62,500 nt of DNA from Neocallimastix lanati (nom. inval.) (taxonomy: Eukaryota > Neocallimastigomycota > Neocallimastigomycetes > Neocallimastigales > Neocallimastigaceae), in NCBI GenBank assembly GCA_016946835.1, contig JACVTC010000006.1, positions 255,001 through 317,500 of the forward strand. The letters run 5' to 3'. Below, piece after piece: positions 40,070-54,900 of the stretch. The notes beneath the pieces are model-generated. The model had not been told where the DNA came from, searched no databases, and was given only the letters and a program-made list of their open reading frames with translations. Each line of letters begins with the position of its first letter. Positions within the stretch are counted from its first letter, which is position 1. Made by a program: the position numbers and the translations under genes.

Positions 40070-40639
40070 ATTCACATTCACTACTACTACTACTACTACT
40101 ACTACATTCACATTCACTACTACTACTACTACTACTACTACATTCACATTCACTACTACTACTACTACTACTACTACATTCACATTCACTACTACTACTA
40201 CTACTACTACTACATTCACATTCACTACTACTACTACTACTACTACTACATTCACATTCACTACTACTACTACTACTACTACTACTACATTCACATTCAC
40301 TACTACTACTACTACTACTACTACTACATTCACATTCACTACTACTACTACTACTACTACTACTACATTCACATTCACTACTACTACTGCTACTACTACT
40401 ACTACATTCACATTCACTACTACTACTACTACTACTACTACATTCACATTCACTACTACTACTACTACTACTACTACTACATTCACATTCACTACTACTA
40501 CTACTACTACTACTACTACATTCACATTCACTACTACTACTACTACTACTACTACTACATTCACATTCACTACTACTACTACTACTACTACTACATTCAC
40601 ATTCACTACTACTACTACTACTACTACTACATTCACATT

Positions 40640-40675
<36 letters not shown>

Positions 40676-40684
40676 ATTCACATT

Positions 40685-40717
<33 letters not shown>

Positions 40718-40834
40718 ATTCACATTCACTACTACTACTACTACTACTACATTCACATTCACTACTACTACTACTACTACTACTACTACATTCACATTCA
40801 CTACTACTACTACTACTACTACTACATTCACATT

Positions 40835-40870
<36 letters not shown>

Positions 40871-41042
40871 ATTCACCTACATTCACATTCACTACTACTA
40901 CTACTACTACTACTACTACATTCACATTCACTACTACTACTACTACTACTACTACTACATTCACATTCACTACTACTACTACTACTACTACTACATTCAC
41001 ATTCACTACTACTACTACTACTACTACTACTACATTCACATT

Positions 41043-41087
<45 letters not shown>

Positions 41088-41132
41088 ATTCACATTCACT
41101 ACTACTACTACTACTACTACTACATTCACATT

Positions 41133-41168
<36 letters not shown>

Positions 41169-41272
41169 ATTCACCTACATTCACATTCACTACTACTACT
41201 ACTACTACTACTACATTCACCTACATTCACATTCACTACTACTACTACTACTACTACTACTACATTCACATT

Positions 41273-41311
<39 letters not shown>

Positions 41312-41608
41312 ATTCACATTCACTACTACTACTACTACTACTACTACATTCACATTCAGTACTACTACTACTACTACTACATTCACATTCACTACTACTA
41401 CTACTACATTCACATTCACTACTACTACTACTACTACTACATTCACATTCACTACTACTACTACTACATTCACATTCACTACTACTACTACTACTACTAC
41501 TACTACATTCACATTCACTACTACTACTACTACATTCACATTCACTACTACTACTACTACTACTACTACTACATTCACATTCACTACTACTACTACTACA
41601 TTCACATT

Positions 41609-41656
<48 letters not shown>

Positions 41657-41668
41657 ATTCACATTCAG

Positions 41669-41764
<96 letters not shown>

Positions 41765-41776
41765 ATTCACATTCAG

Positions 41777-41844
<68 letters not shown>

Positions 41845-42028
41845 TCACATTCACTAATACTACTACTACTACATTCACATTCACTACTACTACTACTACA
41901 TTCACATTCACTACTACTACTACTACTACTACTACTACATTCACATTCACTACTACTACTACTACATTCACATTCACTACTACTACTACTACATTCACAT
42001 TCACTACTACTACTACTACATTCACATT

Positions 42029-42082
<54 letters not shown>

Positions 42083-42487
42083 ATTCACATTCAGTACTAC
42101 TACTACTACTACTACATTCACATTCAGTACTACTACTACTACTACTACATTCACATTCAGTACTACTACTACTACTACTACATTCACATTCAGTACTACT
42201 ACTACTACTACTACATTCACATTCAGTACTACTACTACTACTACTACATTCACATTCAGTACTACTACTACTACTACTACATTCACATTCAGTACTACTA
42301 CTACTACTACTACATTCACATTCAGTACTACTACTACTACTACTACATTCACATTCAGTACTACTACTACTACTACTACATTCACATTCAGTACTACTAC
42401 TACTACTACTACATTCACATTCAGTACTACTACTACTACTACTACATTCACATTCAGTACTACTACTACTACTACATTCACATTCAG

Positions 42488-42573
<86 letters not shown>

Positions 42574-42716
42574 TCACATTCACTACTACTACTACTACTA
42601 CATTCACATTCACTACTACTACTACTACTACATTCACATTCACTACTACTACTACTACTACATTCACATTCACTACTACTACTACTACTACATTCACATT
42701 CACTACTACTACTACT
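38655..42716. repeat. 4-kb compound satellite: (ACT)n blocks with CATTCACATTCA spacers
   Basis: Blocks of 5 to about 30 ACT triplets alternate with a 12-bp spacer (CATTCACATTCA), giving about 100 higher-order units of mostly 30-45 bp. A 22-bp spacer form (ATTCACCTACATTCACATTC type) occurs at about 38801, 39067, 40871, 41167 and 41217. From about 41358, and almost exclusively at 42090-42490, the block opens with GT instead of CT (CATTCAGTACT), with a regular 33-bp period. The last 130 bp have a regular 30-bp period. The plus strand has almost no G. Because units are multiples of three, several frames stay open for hundreds of codons, but the low-complexity translations are not credible proteins. 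Confidence 0.97.
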
Positions 42717-43961
42717 AATTTAATTATTTTTTTTAATATTTAATATCATTAATTTTAAAATTTTTTTATCATAGATATATTTTACTTTTAATTTCTTTTA
42801 TTGTCATAAGTGTAGGAATGTAACTTAACATCCCACTCTATAATTATATAAAAAATTATTTTAACATAACTAGTTTAATTTTTTTTTTTTTTTTATTAAA
42901 TTGAAAATATAATAATTATAAAAATGTTTAATTAAAAAAAAAATTTTTTTTTATATTATTTCACTAGTCGTAAAATTAGAAATAAATATGACAGTTAAAA
43001 ATTCTGTAACATTTAATAAACAAAAAAATTAGTATCTTAATATTTTAAAGTATACTTTTTAAGTTTAAGAACTTATTTAATAATAATTTATTATATATAT
43101 ATATATTTTGGTAATAAAATACAAATTTTTTAAAAATATTACTGAATTGGAAAATATGTAATATGTATAAGGTTAATACATATAAATCATTATAATAACC
43201 TTTATGATGTATTTAAGAATACTTAAATATACATTGATACATTGTAACAATATTACAAAAAAATTTAATTGGTATTTTATTTATTCTTTGTTTTAAAAAA
43301 AAATAGTATAACTAATAAAAAAATATCTATTAAAATAATAATATTCAATATATCTTAATCAATAAAATAATTAATTAGCACTTACTAAATTTATTATGCT
43401 TAACAATAAATGAGTAGAAAATAATAATAATAATAATAATAATAATATTAAAAATAATAATAATTAAAATAAAATACAATGAACAAAGTAAAGCAATTTA
43501 ATACAGAAAAACCAATATAATTATATTCCTTTATGCTTCAATTTAAATTTATTAATAAAACTTTATAATTCATACTAATATAAGAATATAAGATTAGATC
43601 TTCTTATAAAATACAAAATTGAATTAATTTATTTATATATTTATTTATTATTTAATTATTGTTTTAGTGATTATTTAGTTATTTTATAATTATTTATTCA
43701 TTTATTTATTATTATTTAATGATTATTTATTCATTTATTCATTTAATTATTACTTATTATTTTTTTTTTTTTTTCATTTTAAAATCGCAAAACTTTGAGA
43801 TGTAACGATAAATTTGACAATTTTAATGTTACTTTTTTTGGTAAAATTAACTATTTTAATTTGAACATTAAAGTATATATTATGGTAAAAAAAATTAAAA
43901 TAAAGGAAAATTAATATATTAATTTTATTGTGTATCACATAATTATTTAGATATATTAAAT

Positions 43962-44190
43962 AATAATAATAAATAATAAATAATAAATAATAAATAATAA
44001 ATAATTAAATAATAAATAATAAATAATAATAATAAATAATAAATAATAAATAATAAATAATAAATAATAAATAATAAATAATAAATAATAAATAATAAAT
44101 AATAAATAATTAAAAGAAATAAAAGAGTATTTATTAATAAATAATAAATAATAAATAATAAATAATAATAATAAATAATAAATAATAAAT
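43962..44190. repeat. AAATAAT heptamer array
   Basis: Runs of AAATAAT (7-bp period) at 43962-44110 and 44138-44190, separated by a short unique segment. A reverse-complement form (TTATTTA) fills 44570-44640. Confidence 0.85.
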
Positions 44191-44949
44191 ATTTAATATT
44201 AAATAATTGAATAATTAGATTATAAGAGTTGAATAATAATTATAATTTTAAATTTAAAATAATAATAATCATTTGTTTTCTTTTTAATTTTTATTTTAAT
44301 TATCATCATTTGATTGAAAATGGATTTAATTAATTATTGTGGCTTGAAGAGTGGAATTGAAATAATAATATTTTAATCAAAATTATAAAAGAAAAAAAAA
44401 TTAATCAATTTTATTTATTAATATTTTTTTAATAATAATTATTATGAATAATGAAAGTTAATTAAATCATGAAATTATTATTAATTATTTTATTATTTAA
44501 TTATTATTACTTTTATTAAATTATTATTATTTAATTTTAATTTATTTATTTTTAATTGTTTGTTATTTATTATTTATTATTTATTATTCAATTATTTATT
44601 ATTTATTATTTATTATTTATTATTTATTATTTAATTATTTATTATTCAATTATATTTAAAAAATGCAAAGCAATACAGATTTTGATTATTCTCTAATTAT
44701 TATAATTATTATATATATATATTTTTTAATTTTATATATCAAAAAGTTTTATTCACTTATTTAAGTTTTTATTTATTTAATAATATATTTATATATTATT
44801 TATATATATTTATATTTATTTATTATTATATATTATTATTACTTTTTTTCTATTTTATTTATATATAAATATAAATTTAAATTTATGTTAACCTATTTAT
44901 ATTATAATTAGTCTATTTTATATTTTAGTTAATTATAATTTATAAATAT

Positions 44950-44975
44950 ATTTCTTGCTTCGGCAGAGAAAAGTA
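44950..44975 (+). other. Small hairpin with TTCG loop, resembling the U6 5' stem-loop
   Basis: TTTCTTGC-TTCG-GCAGAGAAA folds into a hairpin with a stable TTCG loop, and CTTGCTTCGGCAG equals the start of U6 snRNA. None of the later conserved U6 parts (ACAGAGA box, AGC triad) follows, so this is not a U6 gene as it stands. It is a relic or a coincidence, notable only because it is GC-rich in an AT desert. Confidence 0.25.
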
Positions 44976-46696
44976 TGGTCATAGTTTCTAGTTTAAATAT
45001 TAATCTTATCTATAACAACTTTAATGTATAATATTATTAATTTTTTTTTTTTTTTTGAAATAGTTGTAGTTTTTTTTTTTAAAAAAAAAGACCATGAATA
45101 TAATCATTAATATTAAATATTAAAGTAATTATATATTAATATGCTTTTCCTTTTTCATTTTATATAAATCCATAGAAAAATATAAATATACTTTTTCAAA
45201 CATTGGATTGAATATTCATCTTTATCTGCTACTCTAATTATCATTAATGCCATTAATTTTTTTTTTTTTTTTTTTTAAATTTCTTATTTCAACTATTTAA
45301 TGAATTTAAATTTTAAAATTTTAAATTTTTTTTTATATTATATTATTATATTATTATATATTAATATATATATTTAAAATTTATTATATAATTATAAATA
45401 ATAAATTATTTTTAAAATTAAAGGATTTAAATATATTTAAAACAATTTACTCTAATTATATGTCAAAATTTATGGCACTTAATAAAGATGAAATTTTTTT
45501 TAAAAATAAAAAATAAAATAAAATAAAAATTATTTATAAATGAATATATTTTAAATTATAAATGTAAATATATTAATGTCTATTCATTACATATATAAAC
45601 TTTAAATTTAGATTAAAATATTAATGATTAAAGTTTTCATTCTCCATTAAAAAAAAAAGTGAAATTAAATAATAAATGATCTTTATTATAAATTAAATAT
45701 ATTAATATTAAATATAATATATAATAATAATTTTAATTAAATATAATAAAATAAATTATAATATATTATTTAAGCTATAAATAATAAAAATAAAATTAAG
45801 ATAAAAAAAATAAAAAAATTTTATTTTTTATTTTTATATTAATTATCTAAAATAAATAAATGAATAAATGAATAATAAATAAATAGATAAATAAATAATA
45901 AATAATAAATGAATAGATAAATAAATAAATAATAAATGAATAATATATAAATAAATTATAAAAATAACTTAATGTTATTTTTATAATAAAAAGGTTTATT
46001 ATATATGAATATATGTTATATAATATTTAAAAGAAAGAAAAATAAAAATATATCTTGTTTTTTGTAAATTAATATGACAATATATAATAATCTATATATT
46101 TATAAATATTTATTTATGATATTAAAAGTAATAATAAATGTTAATGATGATTAATTCAATAATGATATATATGGAGAATATAATTTAAATAAAAATAAAA
46201 TAGTAAATCCTTTTATTATTTAAACTAATTAGTATGAGTAATTTATATCTATTTAAAAATATAAAACAAAAACATAATATTTACGATCATTTATTTGTAA
46301 AAATGAAATATATACACATACTTATTATTATTTTTTATTATTATATCTTAACAATTAAAACTATATATAATTTTTTTTTAAGGATTATAATTATTAAATC
46401 ATATAATAAAAGGAAAATAATTTATTATATATATATATATTTAAATAATTTGATAGTTATAATACTTTTATTTTATTATTCTATATATTACCAAATTTTT
46501 AAATCTAAAAAAAAAATAGTTACCATTCATATTAATTATTAATTATGAATCAATGAGTAGTATTTAAAATAATTAAATTTATAATTATAAAAAGTTACTT
46601 AATTAGTAGAACTAATAAAAAGAAGATATAGAAGGAAAAAAAATTATCAATATTAATGCATCCTAACTTTCTTTTTTAAATTAGATAGTTGAATTA

Positions 46697-46805
<109 letters not shown>

Positions 46806-47105
46806 TGTTAATAGAATTAAAAAAAAATTTTTTTTTTTTTAAATTTCAAAAATTATCTTTATTTATTTATTATTTTTTTTTTTTTAAAAAAAAAAAGTTA
46901 TTTTTCTTTTAAAAAATTAATATCTATATATATTTATAAATTAGTTCTTAATAATCTTTTACTTTGTTAATAGAGGTTAAAAATGCAAATTAAAGTTAAA
47001 ATTTTAGTTTTTGTTTTTAATTATATATATATATATAAATAATATATATATTTTTTTAAATAATAAACTTTTCTTTTTTCTTTATTTTATTTTTTGTTTC
47101 TTTTT

Positions 47106-47202
47106 TATTTTTATTTTTATTTTTATTTTTATTTTTATTTTTATTTTTATTTTTATTTTTATTTTTATTTTTATTTTTATTTTTATTTTTATTTTTATTT
47201 TT
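47106..47202. repeat. (TTTTTA)n hexanucleotide array, 16 units
   Basis: A perfect 6-bp period for about 96 bp. It translates as alternating Ile and Phe and creates a false open frame. Confidence 0.95.
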
Positions 47203-47601
47203 ACTATGAAAAAAAAATTTTTTTTTTTAAATTCTAAATTCGAGATAATTTTTGAATTATTAAAGTATTATTTAATAAATTCAAAGTTTAATTGAAATAA
47301 AATCTTAAAAAATAAAAAGTAACAATTAAAAGAGCATAAAATGACCAATTATATGCTGAAAGAGATCACCATTTTTTAAAGAAAAATTAATCATTAATAG
47401 TTAATTTACAAATAATTATGGATGATGATTAAATTAAAAATTTAATATTTTCTATTATTATTTCATAGGATGATTTAATTCAAATTATCTTTTCATAAAA
47501 TTAAAATATCGTTAATCTTAAATGTTCACTTCAAATTTGATTTCATTTAAACTATTACTACTATTATTATTAAAAGTTTAATCATATAAATTAATAAAAC
47601 C

Positions 47602-47632
<31 letters not shown>

Positions 47633-48934
47633 TAATAAATATAATCTATAATTCATTTATTCATTATAATATATATAATTAATAATTTATAGAAATTTAT
47701 TTTTTCTGTTCATATCTAGTGGTTAAATTTTAACAATAATTATTTTTTTTTATTTTTTTTTTATTTTTTTACTTTTTACTTTTTAATTTTTCTTTTTTTT
47801 TTTTTATTTATTTATTTAGAACTTTAAGAGTTTATCTTCATTTTTTCTTTTTTACTTTTTTTTTTTTTTTTTTTTTTTTTATAAAGTTATATAGTTAATT
47901 TAATAATATATAGTTTTATTTATATATTTTATTTCAGTTAGATTTATTTTATTATTAAAGTATATTTAGTAGTTCTATTATTATTTATTATTACTATATT
48001 TCTATTTTTTTTATATATATATATTATTTTTTATTTATTTATATAATTAAAACTTATATTTAAAAATAAAAAAAAAACATCAAAAAATAAAAAGTAAATA
48101 TTCTATAATTTTTTTAATAAAATTAGTTAATAAAAAACTGGAATGGATTTTAATATTGAAGTAGAAAATATTTAATTTTTAATTAATCAAAAAAAAATTT
48201 ACAATAATCAAATCATCATTTTGACTCAAATTATTTGGTTTAGAAAAATAAAAATAGAAAATAGAATAAAACAATTAAGATCAATATTATATATAATAGA
48301 GAAGAAGGAGAAAGTGTGCTTAGATTATTGATTTGAATATATAAATAATTAATAGAAATAAAAATATTATTATAGTAACTTTTATATACGTCAATAATTT
48401 TATAGTAGAAAATAGTATATTAAAAAAAAAAAATTATTAATATAAACAAAATCCTACCAAAAAACTTTAAAAAAATTCAAAGAAAATAAATAAATAAATA
48501 AAAAAAGATTAATAATCAATAATCAATAATTAATAATAATCTATAAATATTATTTATATGGGAAATTTGAATATAAATACATAAAATAAAAAAATAAGTA
48601 ATATAGAAATACCAATACAGTATATTTAAATAAAAATTTATATATAATATGATATACATAATATTATATATATAATTATTATATATATAAAATAACCCAT
48701 TTTAAAATCAAAAAATTTAAACATAAAAAGTTATTGTCAAAAAATAAAAGTTAAAAAATAACAAAAAAAAAATAAAAAATAAATATGGATTTTATTTAAA
48801 TAGAGTATCCAGATGAATAATATAGGTCTACACAACTAAATATAAATATAGCCTTTATATTATAAATATAATCATATATGTTTTAAATAGTCTAATTTTT
48901 TTTTTTTTTTTTTTTTGGATTATTTAAAAAATAA

Positions 48935-49022
48935 ACAGATAAATAAATAAATAAATAAACAGATAAATAAATAAATAAACAGATAAATAAATAAATAAAC
49001 AGATAAATAAATAAATAAACAG
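48935..49022. repeat. 20-bp tandem repeat CAGATAAATAAATAAATAAA
   Basis: About four copies in a row with a regular CAGA every 20 bp. Confidence 0.85.
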
Positions 49023-50207
49023 AAAAATTAATAATATCATATTTAAATCAACAGATAATACCATATTTAAATAAATAAATAATACCATATTTATACATTA
49101 TTAAAAAGTAAAAATTATAAAAAATAAAAAAAAAAATAAAAAAAAAAAAACAATTTAACAGTTTTTTAATTAATTAAAAGAAAAAAGAAAACAATTTTAT
49201 GAAATTAAATATTGTTTTTTTTTTTTTTTATTTTTTTATTTTTTATTTATTTTTTATTATGAAATTAAATTTTATATATTAAGTTTATATATATATTCAT
49301 ATATTTATATTTATTAATATTTAAATATATAATCAATTTTTTATTTTTTTTTTATATTATTATTTATTTATTATATTTTATATATTCAAATACAGAAATA
49401 TCACAGTTTCTTTATAAATAAAATTATTTATTCATTACAGTTATACCTAAATAACTACTAAAGCTGAAATAAGGAGAGCTTTTAATAGAAGTAAGTATTA
49501 TAATGGTTATACAAAGTTTACTTTTATTTTTTTTTCTTAGTTAACTGTTTAAATTAAATGGTTTAAGATAAAAAAAAAAAAAAAAAGATAGAATCAATCA
49601 TATATATATATAATAAAACTAGACAAAAAAAAAATTGACAAAGAAACCTGGAGTTAAAAAAAAAAAAAAAAAAAAAAAAAAGTTTAAATATTTAATTTTT
49701 TAAATAATAAGAAAAGATAAAAAAAGAAAAAAGAAAAATAAAATACAAAAAAGTTTTCGACAACTTTTTCAAAAAGAAAATTTTATTTTATTATTTTTTA
49801 AATACTATTTAATTTATTAAAAAAAAAAATTAATAATAAATCTTTCTTATTAATTCATTTAAACTGAAAAAAAAAAAAGATAAATATATATATATATATA
49901 TAAAGATATAAAGATACAAATAAAATAACAAATAGTTGTTACTAACAATAATAATTATATATAGTAATATTAAAGATATAAGGATTATTAAAAATATAAA
50001 ATAATAAAAAAAATAATAATAATAAATTGTATATGAATAAAGAATTAAGAAAATTTTAATTTTTTACTAAATAAATAAATAAATAATAAAGTTTAAAAAA
50101 AGATAAATAATAATAATATTAATAATTAAAGGTATAATTAACAATACCAATAAATTTAATAACAATAACAATAATAAATAATAGTAATAATAATAATAAT
50201 AATAATA

Positions 50208-50240
<33 letters not shown>

Positions 50241-51240
50241 TAATAATAATAATAATAATAATAATTATAATAATAATTAATAATTTAATAATAATAATAG
50301 AATTAATAATAATTATAGTTTTATAATTAAAAGAGTAAATTTATTCCTTTTTTGGTACATTTTATATTAATTGAACTAAGAGAAATATAAATAAGAATAG
50401 ATAATTTCTATTATTTGAATGATCCTATATATTACAATATACATGAATTTATTCAAATTAAAATTAGATAAAAGTAAATAAAATAATTAATAATAATAAA
50501 TAATTGAATAATAAATAATTGAATAATATATAATAATAAATAATATATAATTAATAATAATAAATTAATAATTAATAATTAATAATTAATAATTAATAAT
50601 AAATAATAAATATAAATATAGCTAAATTAAACTTTTTTTATTATCATATTAAGATTAAAATGAATGACATAAATTTTAGTTTTTAATACAATTTAAATAT
50701 AATTCAACCATATATTAAAATATATAATATAATATTAATTAATTGGAATTAAAAAAATTTATTTTATATTAATTAATAGCAATTAAATAAATAATAAATA
50801 AATAGATAAATAAATAATACCTAAATAAATAATCAATAAATATATAAATAATTACTAATAATAAATAAATAAAATAACAGAATAGATAAATAACAATTAA
50901 CTGATAGTAAATAATAATAAATAAACAATTAACAAAAAAGTATAAATTAATTGCTTTAATTATCTTTAGAAGTAATATTACCAAAAAATAAAGATAATAT
51001 AATAAAAAAAAAATAATAATAATAAATAATAATAAAATTAAAATAATAATAATGATATTAATGAAGATAATTATAAAATAAAGAAAAAAGTACTTTAAAT
51101 AGTTTATTTTTCAACTTTTTTTTTTTTTTTTCTTTTTTAATTTTTTCAAAAATAAAGTAATAATAATAATAATCATCTAAGAAGAATTGTTAATAACTAT
51201 TATTATTATTATTTTTTTTTTTTAAAAAAAAGAAAGAGGG

Positions 51241-51278
<38 letters not shown>

Positions 51279-51956
51279 AAATAATAGGAATAATAAAAGT
51301 AAAAAAAAATAATAAAATAATTATTTTTATTAATTGATTTTTTTTTTTTTTAATGTAATCAGCTTTTAAAAAACAATATAATAATTTTGAAAGAAAAAAA
51401 AAAAAAAACATTAAAAAAAATAAAACTATTAAAATTTTTTAAAATGTCAATACATTAACAATTTAATTCATTAAAATAGATTTTATAAATATCATCATTT
51501 TAATAGAAAATAAAATTCATAAAGTTATATAAGTATGAAAATACAATTAGAGCTAATATAACATATTCAATATGAACTTTGAATAATAAGAAAAATGAAA
51601 ATTAAAAATAAAGAGTTATTAAAAAACAATTGAGGATTATTATTTAAATTATTATTATTAAAAAAATTTATATCAAAAAATATATGATAACTTTTAATTG
51701 AAAGTAAAATGTGTTAATTAAAAAAAGTTTTAGTAATTTCAGTGTGAAAAAAAAAATACAAAGATATTACTACAATAAACCAAATATATATATACATATT
51801 TATTAAAAATAAAATATTTATTACTTAATCATTTTAAAATTTAAAGAAAATATTATTAATCTATATATTTTTTTATTTAAACAATTAAATAAATAACCTA
51901 TAGAATATTTAATTTAACTATTTAAACTGGAACAACCGAATAGAAATAAGTACTCT

Positions 51957-54900
51957 ATGGTTGATATAAATGACTTTAATAAATACCGAAGAATGTCGGT
52001 AGAGTGTACATCAAGTAAAGGGATGGATATGCTCAATAACAGTGGGGAAACATCTCAACAGCAACAATTAAGAAGAGGTTCTGTTCCACATATTCTTTAT
52101 AGTCAAAATAGGAATATATGGGGTAATGACGGTAAGAATTTATCTCTATAAGAAAAAATAAAATAAAATTGAAAATTTTAAATTTAAAGTTTAATAATTG
52201 TTTAAAATGGCAGTGGGAAAAAATTTGATTATAATTAAAGACAATAAAAATAACACATTAATATAATTAAAAAAGATACAATTCATTTATATAATGATAA
52301 ATATTTATTAAAAAAAAAAAAAGTTAAATAAGAGCAAATTCAGTAAAAGTAATTGAGTAGCAGTGATATTGATTAATTTAATAAATGTAAAATAAAAGTA
52401 ATTAAAATTGAATAATACTGTTGTATAACATTAACTTAGTTTTATTTTACTGATATTTTATTAACTAAGTTTTATGGTTAAATAGACAATAAATAAACAC
52501 CACAATATAAAATAATAAAATAATTAATAGTGAATAATAGTATGAGTAATATAAAATAATAATTAATAGTGGATAATAGTATTTAATAATATATAATTAT
52601 AGTTATAAAATAAGAAATAATAAAAAATAGTTTATAATTAAATAATAATTAAAATTTAACTATTATAGATATTATTATAGTTATTATTATTAATCTTAAG
52701 AAATGTAATATATTATAGTAAAAACGTATTATATTTGTAACAGTTTAAATTAAAAAAAAAAAATAATATTCAAAACTAAATAATTATATTTAAATTAATC
52801 ATATATCACTAATTAATTATTAAGTCGTCTGTCCACATAATAGAATATAATTATATATTATATCATAAATTCCAGATAATATAATAATAATTAATTTTTT
52901 TAAAAATTTTACAAAAAAAAAAAAAAAGTATTAATTAAGGTGTAAGAAATGAAATAAAAAATTGTAGTTAATTTAATAAATTAGAATATAAACAAATTTA
53001 GTAAATAGATTTTTGCCAATCACATTCCACAAAATTTAATTAAAATATAATTTGGAATTATAATTAATTTTTTTTTATTTGAAATTGGAAGATGTCAAAT
53101 TTAATATATAATAAAATTTATTAGAATAGCTTAAATTTTTAAACACATTATCCTATAATAATTAATCTTAATTCATAACAATTAATTATTTTTTTTTTTT
53201 TAGTTAAGAAAAAAATTAAAAAAAAATTTTTTTTTTATTATTTAATAGTTGACTATTATTAAATTTAATAACAAATATATATTAATATATATTATATTAT
53301 GCAATTTAATAAACCATTAGATGATCAATGGAAAGCTGTTGGTAGTCCTCCAAGAAGACCATCATTGACTGGTACTCTTGGATATACTTCTACTAATAGT
53401 GGTTCAATGATGTCTCAGAATCTTAGAGGTGGTAGCGTTCCAGTAATCAAAGAAGATTCAGCAGGTTGGATTCATATTACTACTATAATATTAAAATATG
53501 AATATTTTAATTAAAAAAAAAAAAAAAACTAATTGAATATTAAATCTTTTTTTTTTTTTGTATATATAACATATATAATATATATATAATTTTCAATAAT
53601 AAAATATTATACATCTATAATAATAATTAATTCAATTAAATATAAAATATTTTAATATTTTATGATATAATTGAAATAATTATTATAAAAATTACAATCT
53701 TAAAATTTTCTATTTTTATGGATTGTAATTATAAAACTTTTAACAATTAAAACAATTAAAATTAATTATATATATATGTATTATTTTCAAATAAATAATA
53801 TATTATGATATATATTATATATACATAATATATTTTTTATATATTATATATATATTTTATATATTATATATATATATTTTTTTTAAATGATATATTTTAT
53901 ATTATTATATACATATAATTATTTTTTTTTACCTATAAAAAATATTTTACCAATTGTTAGAAAATTTTTCTTTATTAACATCTAAAGATTCTAATAAAGG
54001 AGTAAATATTCAACCAAATTTACAGGGACAAAATTTAACATCAAGTCAATGGGATTCATTAGCTAGTTCTTGGTCAGGAGGTTCGTCTATTTGGAAAAGT
54101 AATTATACAATGACAACGACAGGATTAGGAGGACCTACTTCATCATTATTAAACTCAGCTTCAAGTACTAGTAGAAATGATCCTTTTGTAAATTTCGGTA
54201 CTGCTAATTCATCTAGTATTCAACAACCTCCTCCAAGACAATACAGAAGTTTCTCAGTTTCTGTTGGTGCTTTAGGTCCTATGAATGAAAACTATGAAAA
54301 TAATAATTTAAATTCTGCTGCCGTAGCTGCAGCAGCTTTAACTTCTCATTTTCCATTATCTGAAAAAGATGAAATAGAAAATGATAGATTAAACCGAATG
54401 AAGTTGCATGAAAATAGAATTGATGAAGTTGATGAAGTTAATGGTGATTTAGATAGATTAAGTGAACTTATTGATAATAAATCTTCTGGATTAAGTGCTT
54501 TGGATATTTTAGATAATAGTAAATATAGATCTCGTTCAAAATCTTCTTCTGATACCTATGGCATTATGAATAATTATAGTAATTACCAAAATAATCATCA
54601 GAGATATCATTCTCAAAAGAATTTAAATAATTACATTATGGGTACCTCTAAAAATAATTTATCTTCTTCCTTCCTTAATAATAATAATAATAATTTAGAT
54701 TTATTTAATAGTGTAATGAATAATAGTACTTCAACTTCTGTTACTGATTTACAATCTAAAAATTCACTTTTATCACCAATACCAAATAATAGTAATAATA
54801 ATAGTTTAACTTCTATTATGACTACTTCTTCCGTTACCCCAACTTCTCATTTAAATACTAATAATGGATTTATGCTTTCAGCAAATGAATCCTCTACCAT

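Noticed and set aside
38579-42703. Very long open frames on both strands (poly-Tyr/IHIH, poly-Val/NVNV, poly-Ser/ECEC)
   Set aside because: They exist because the satellite units are multiples of three with no stop codons. Their translations are pure repeat text, and several overlapping frames are open at once.
44950-45060. A complete U6 snRNA gene
   Set aside because: Only the first stem-loop matches; the ACAGAGA box and the internal stem-loop are absent.
46234-46542. A 102-codon frame of a small membrane protein
   Set aside because: The hydrophobic look comes from ATT/TTA/TAT-rich DNA; there is no family motif, and composition matches the surrounding desert.
47011-47295. A 94-codon frame with alternating Ile-Phe
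   Set aside because: It is produced by the TTTTTA hexamer array.
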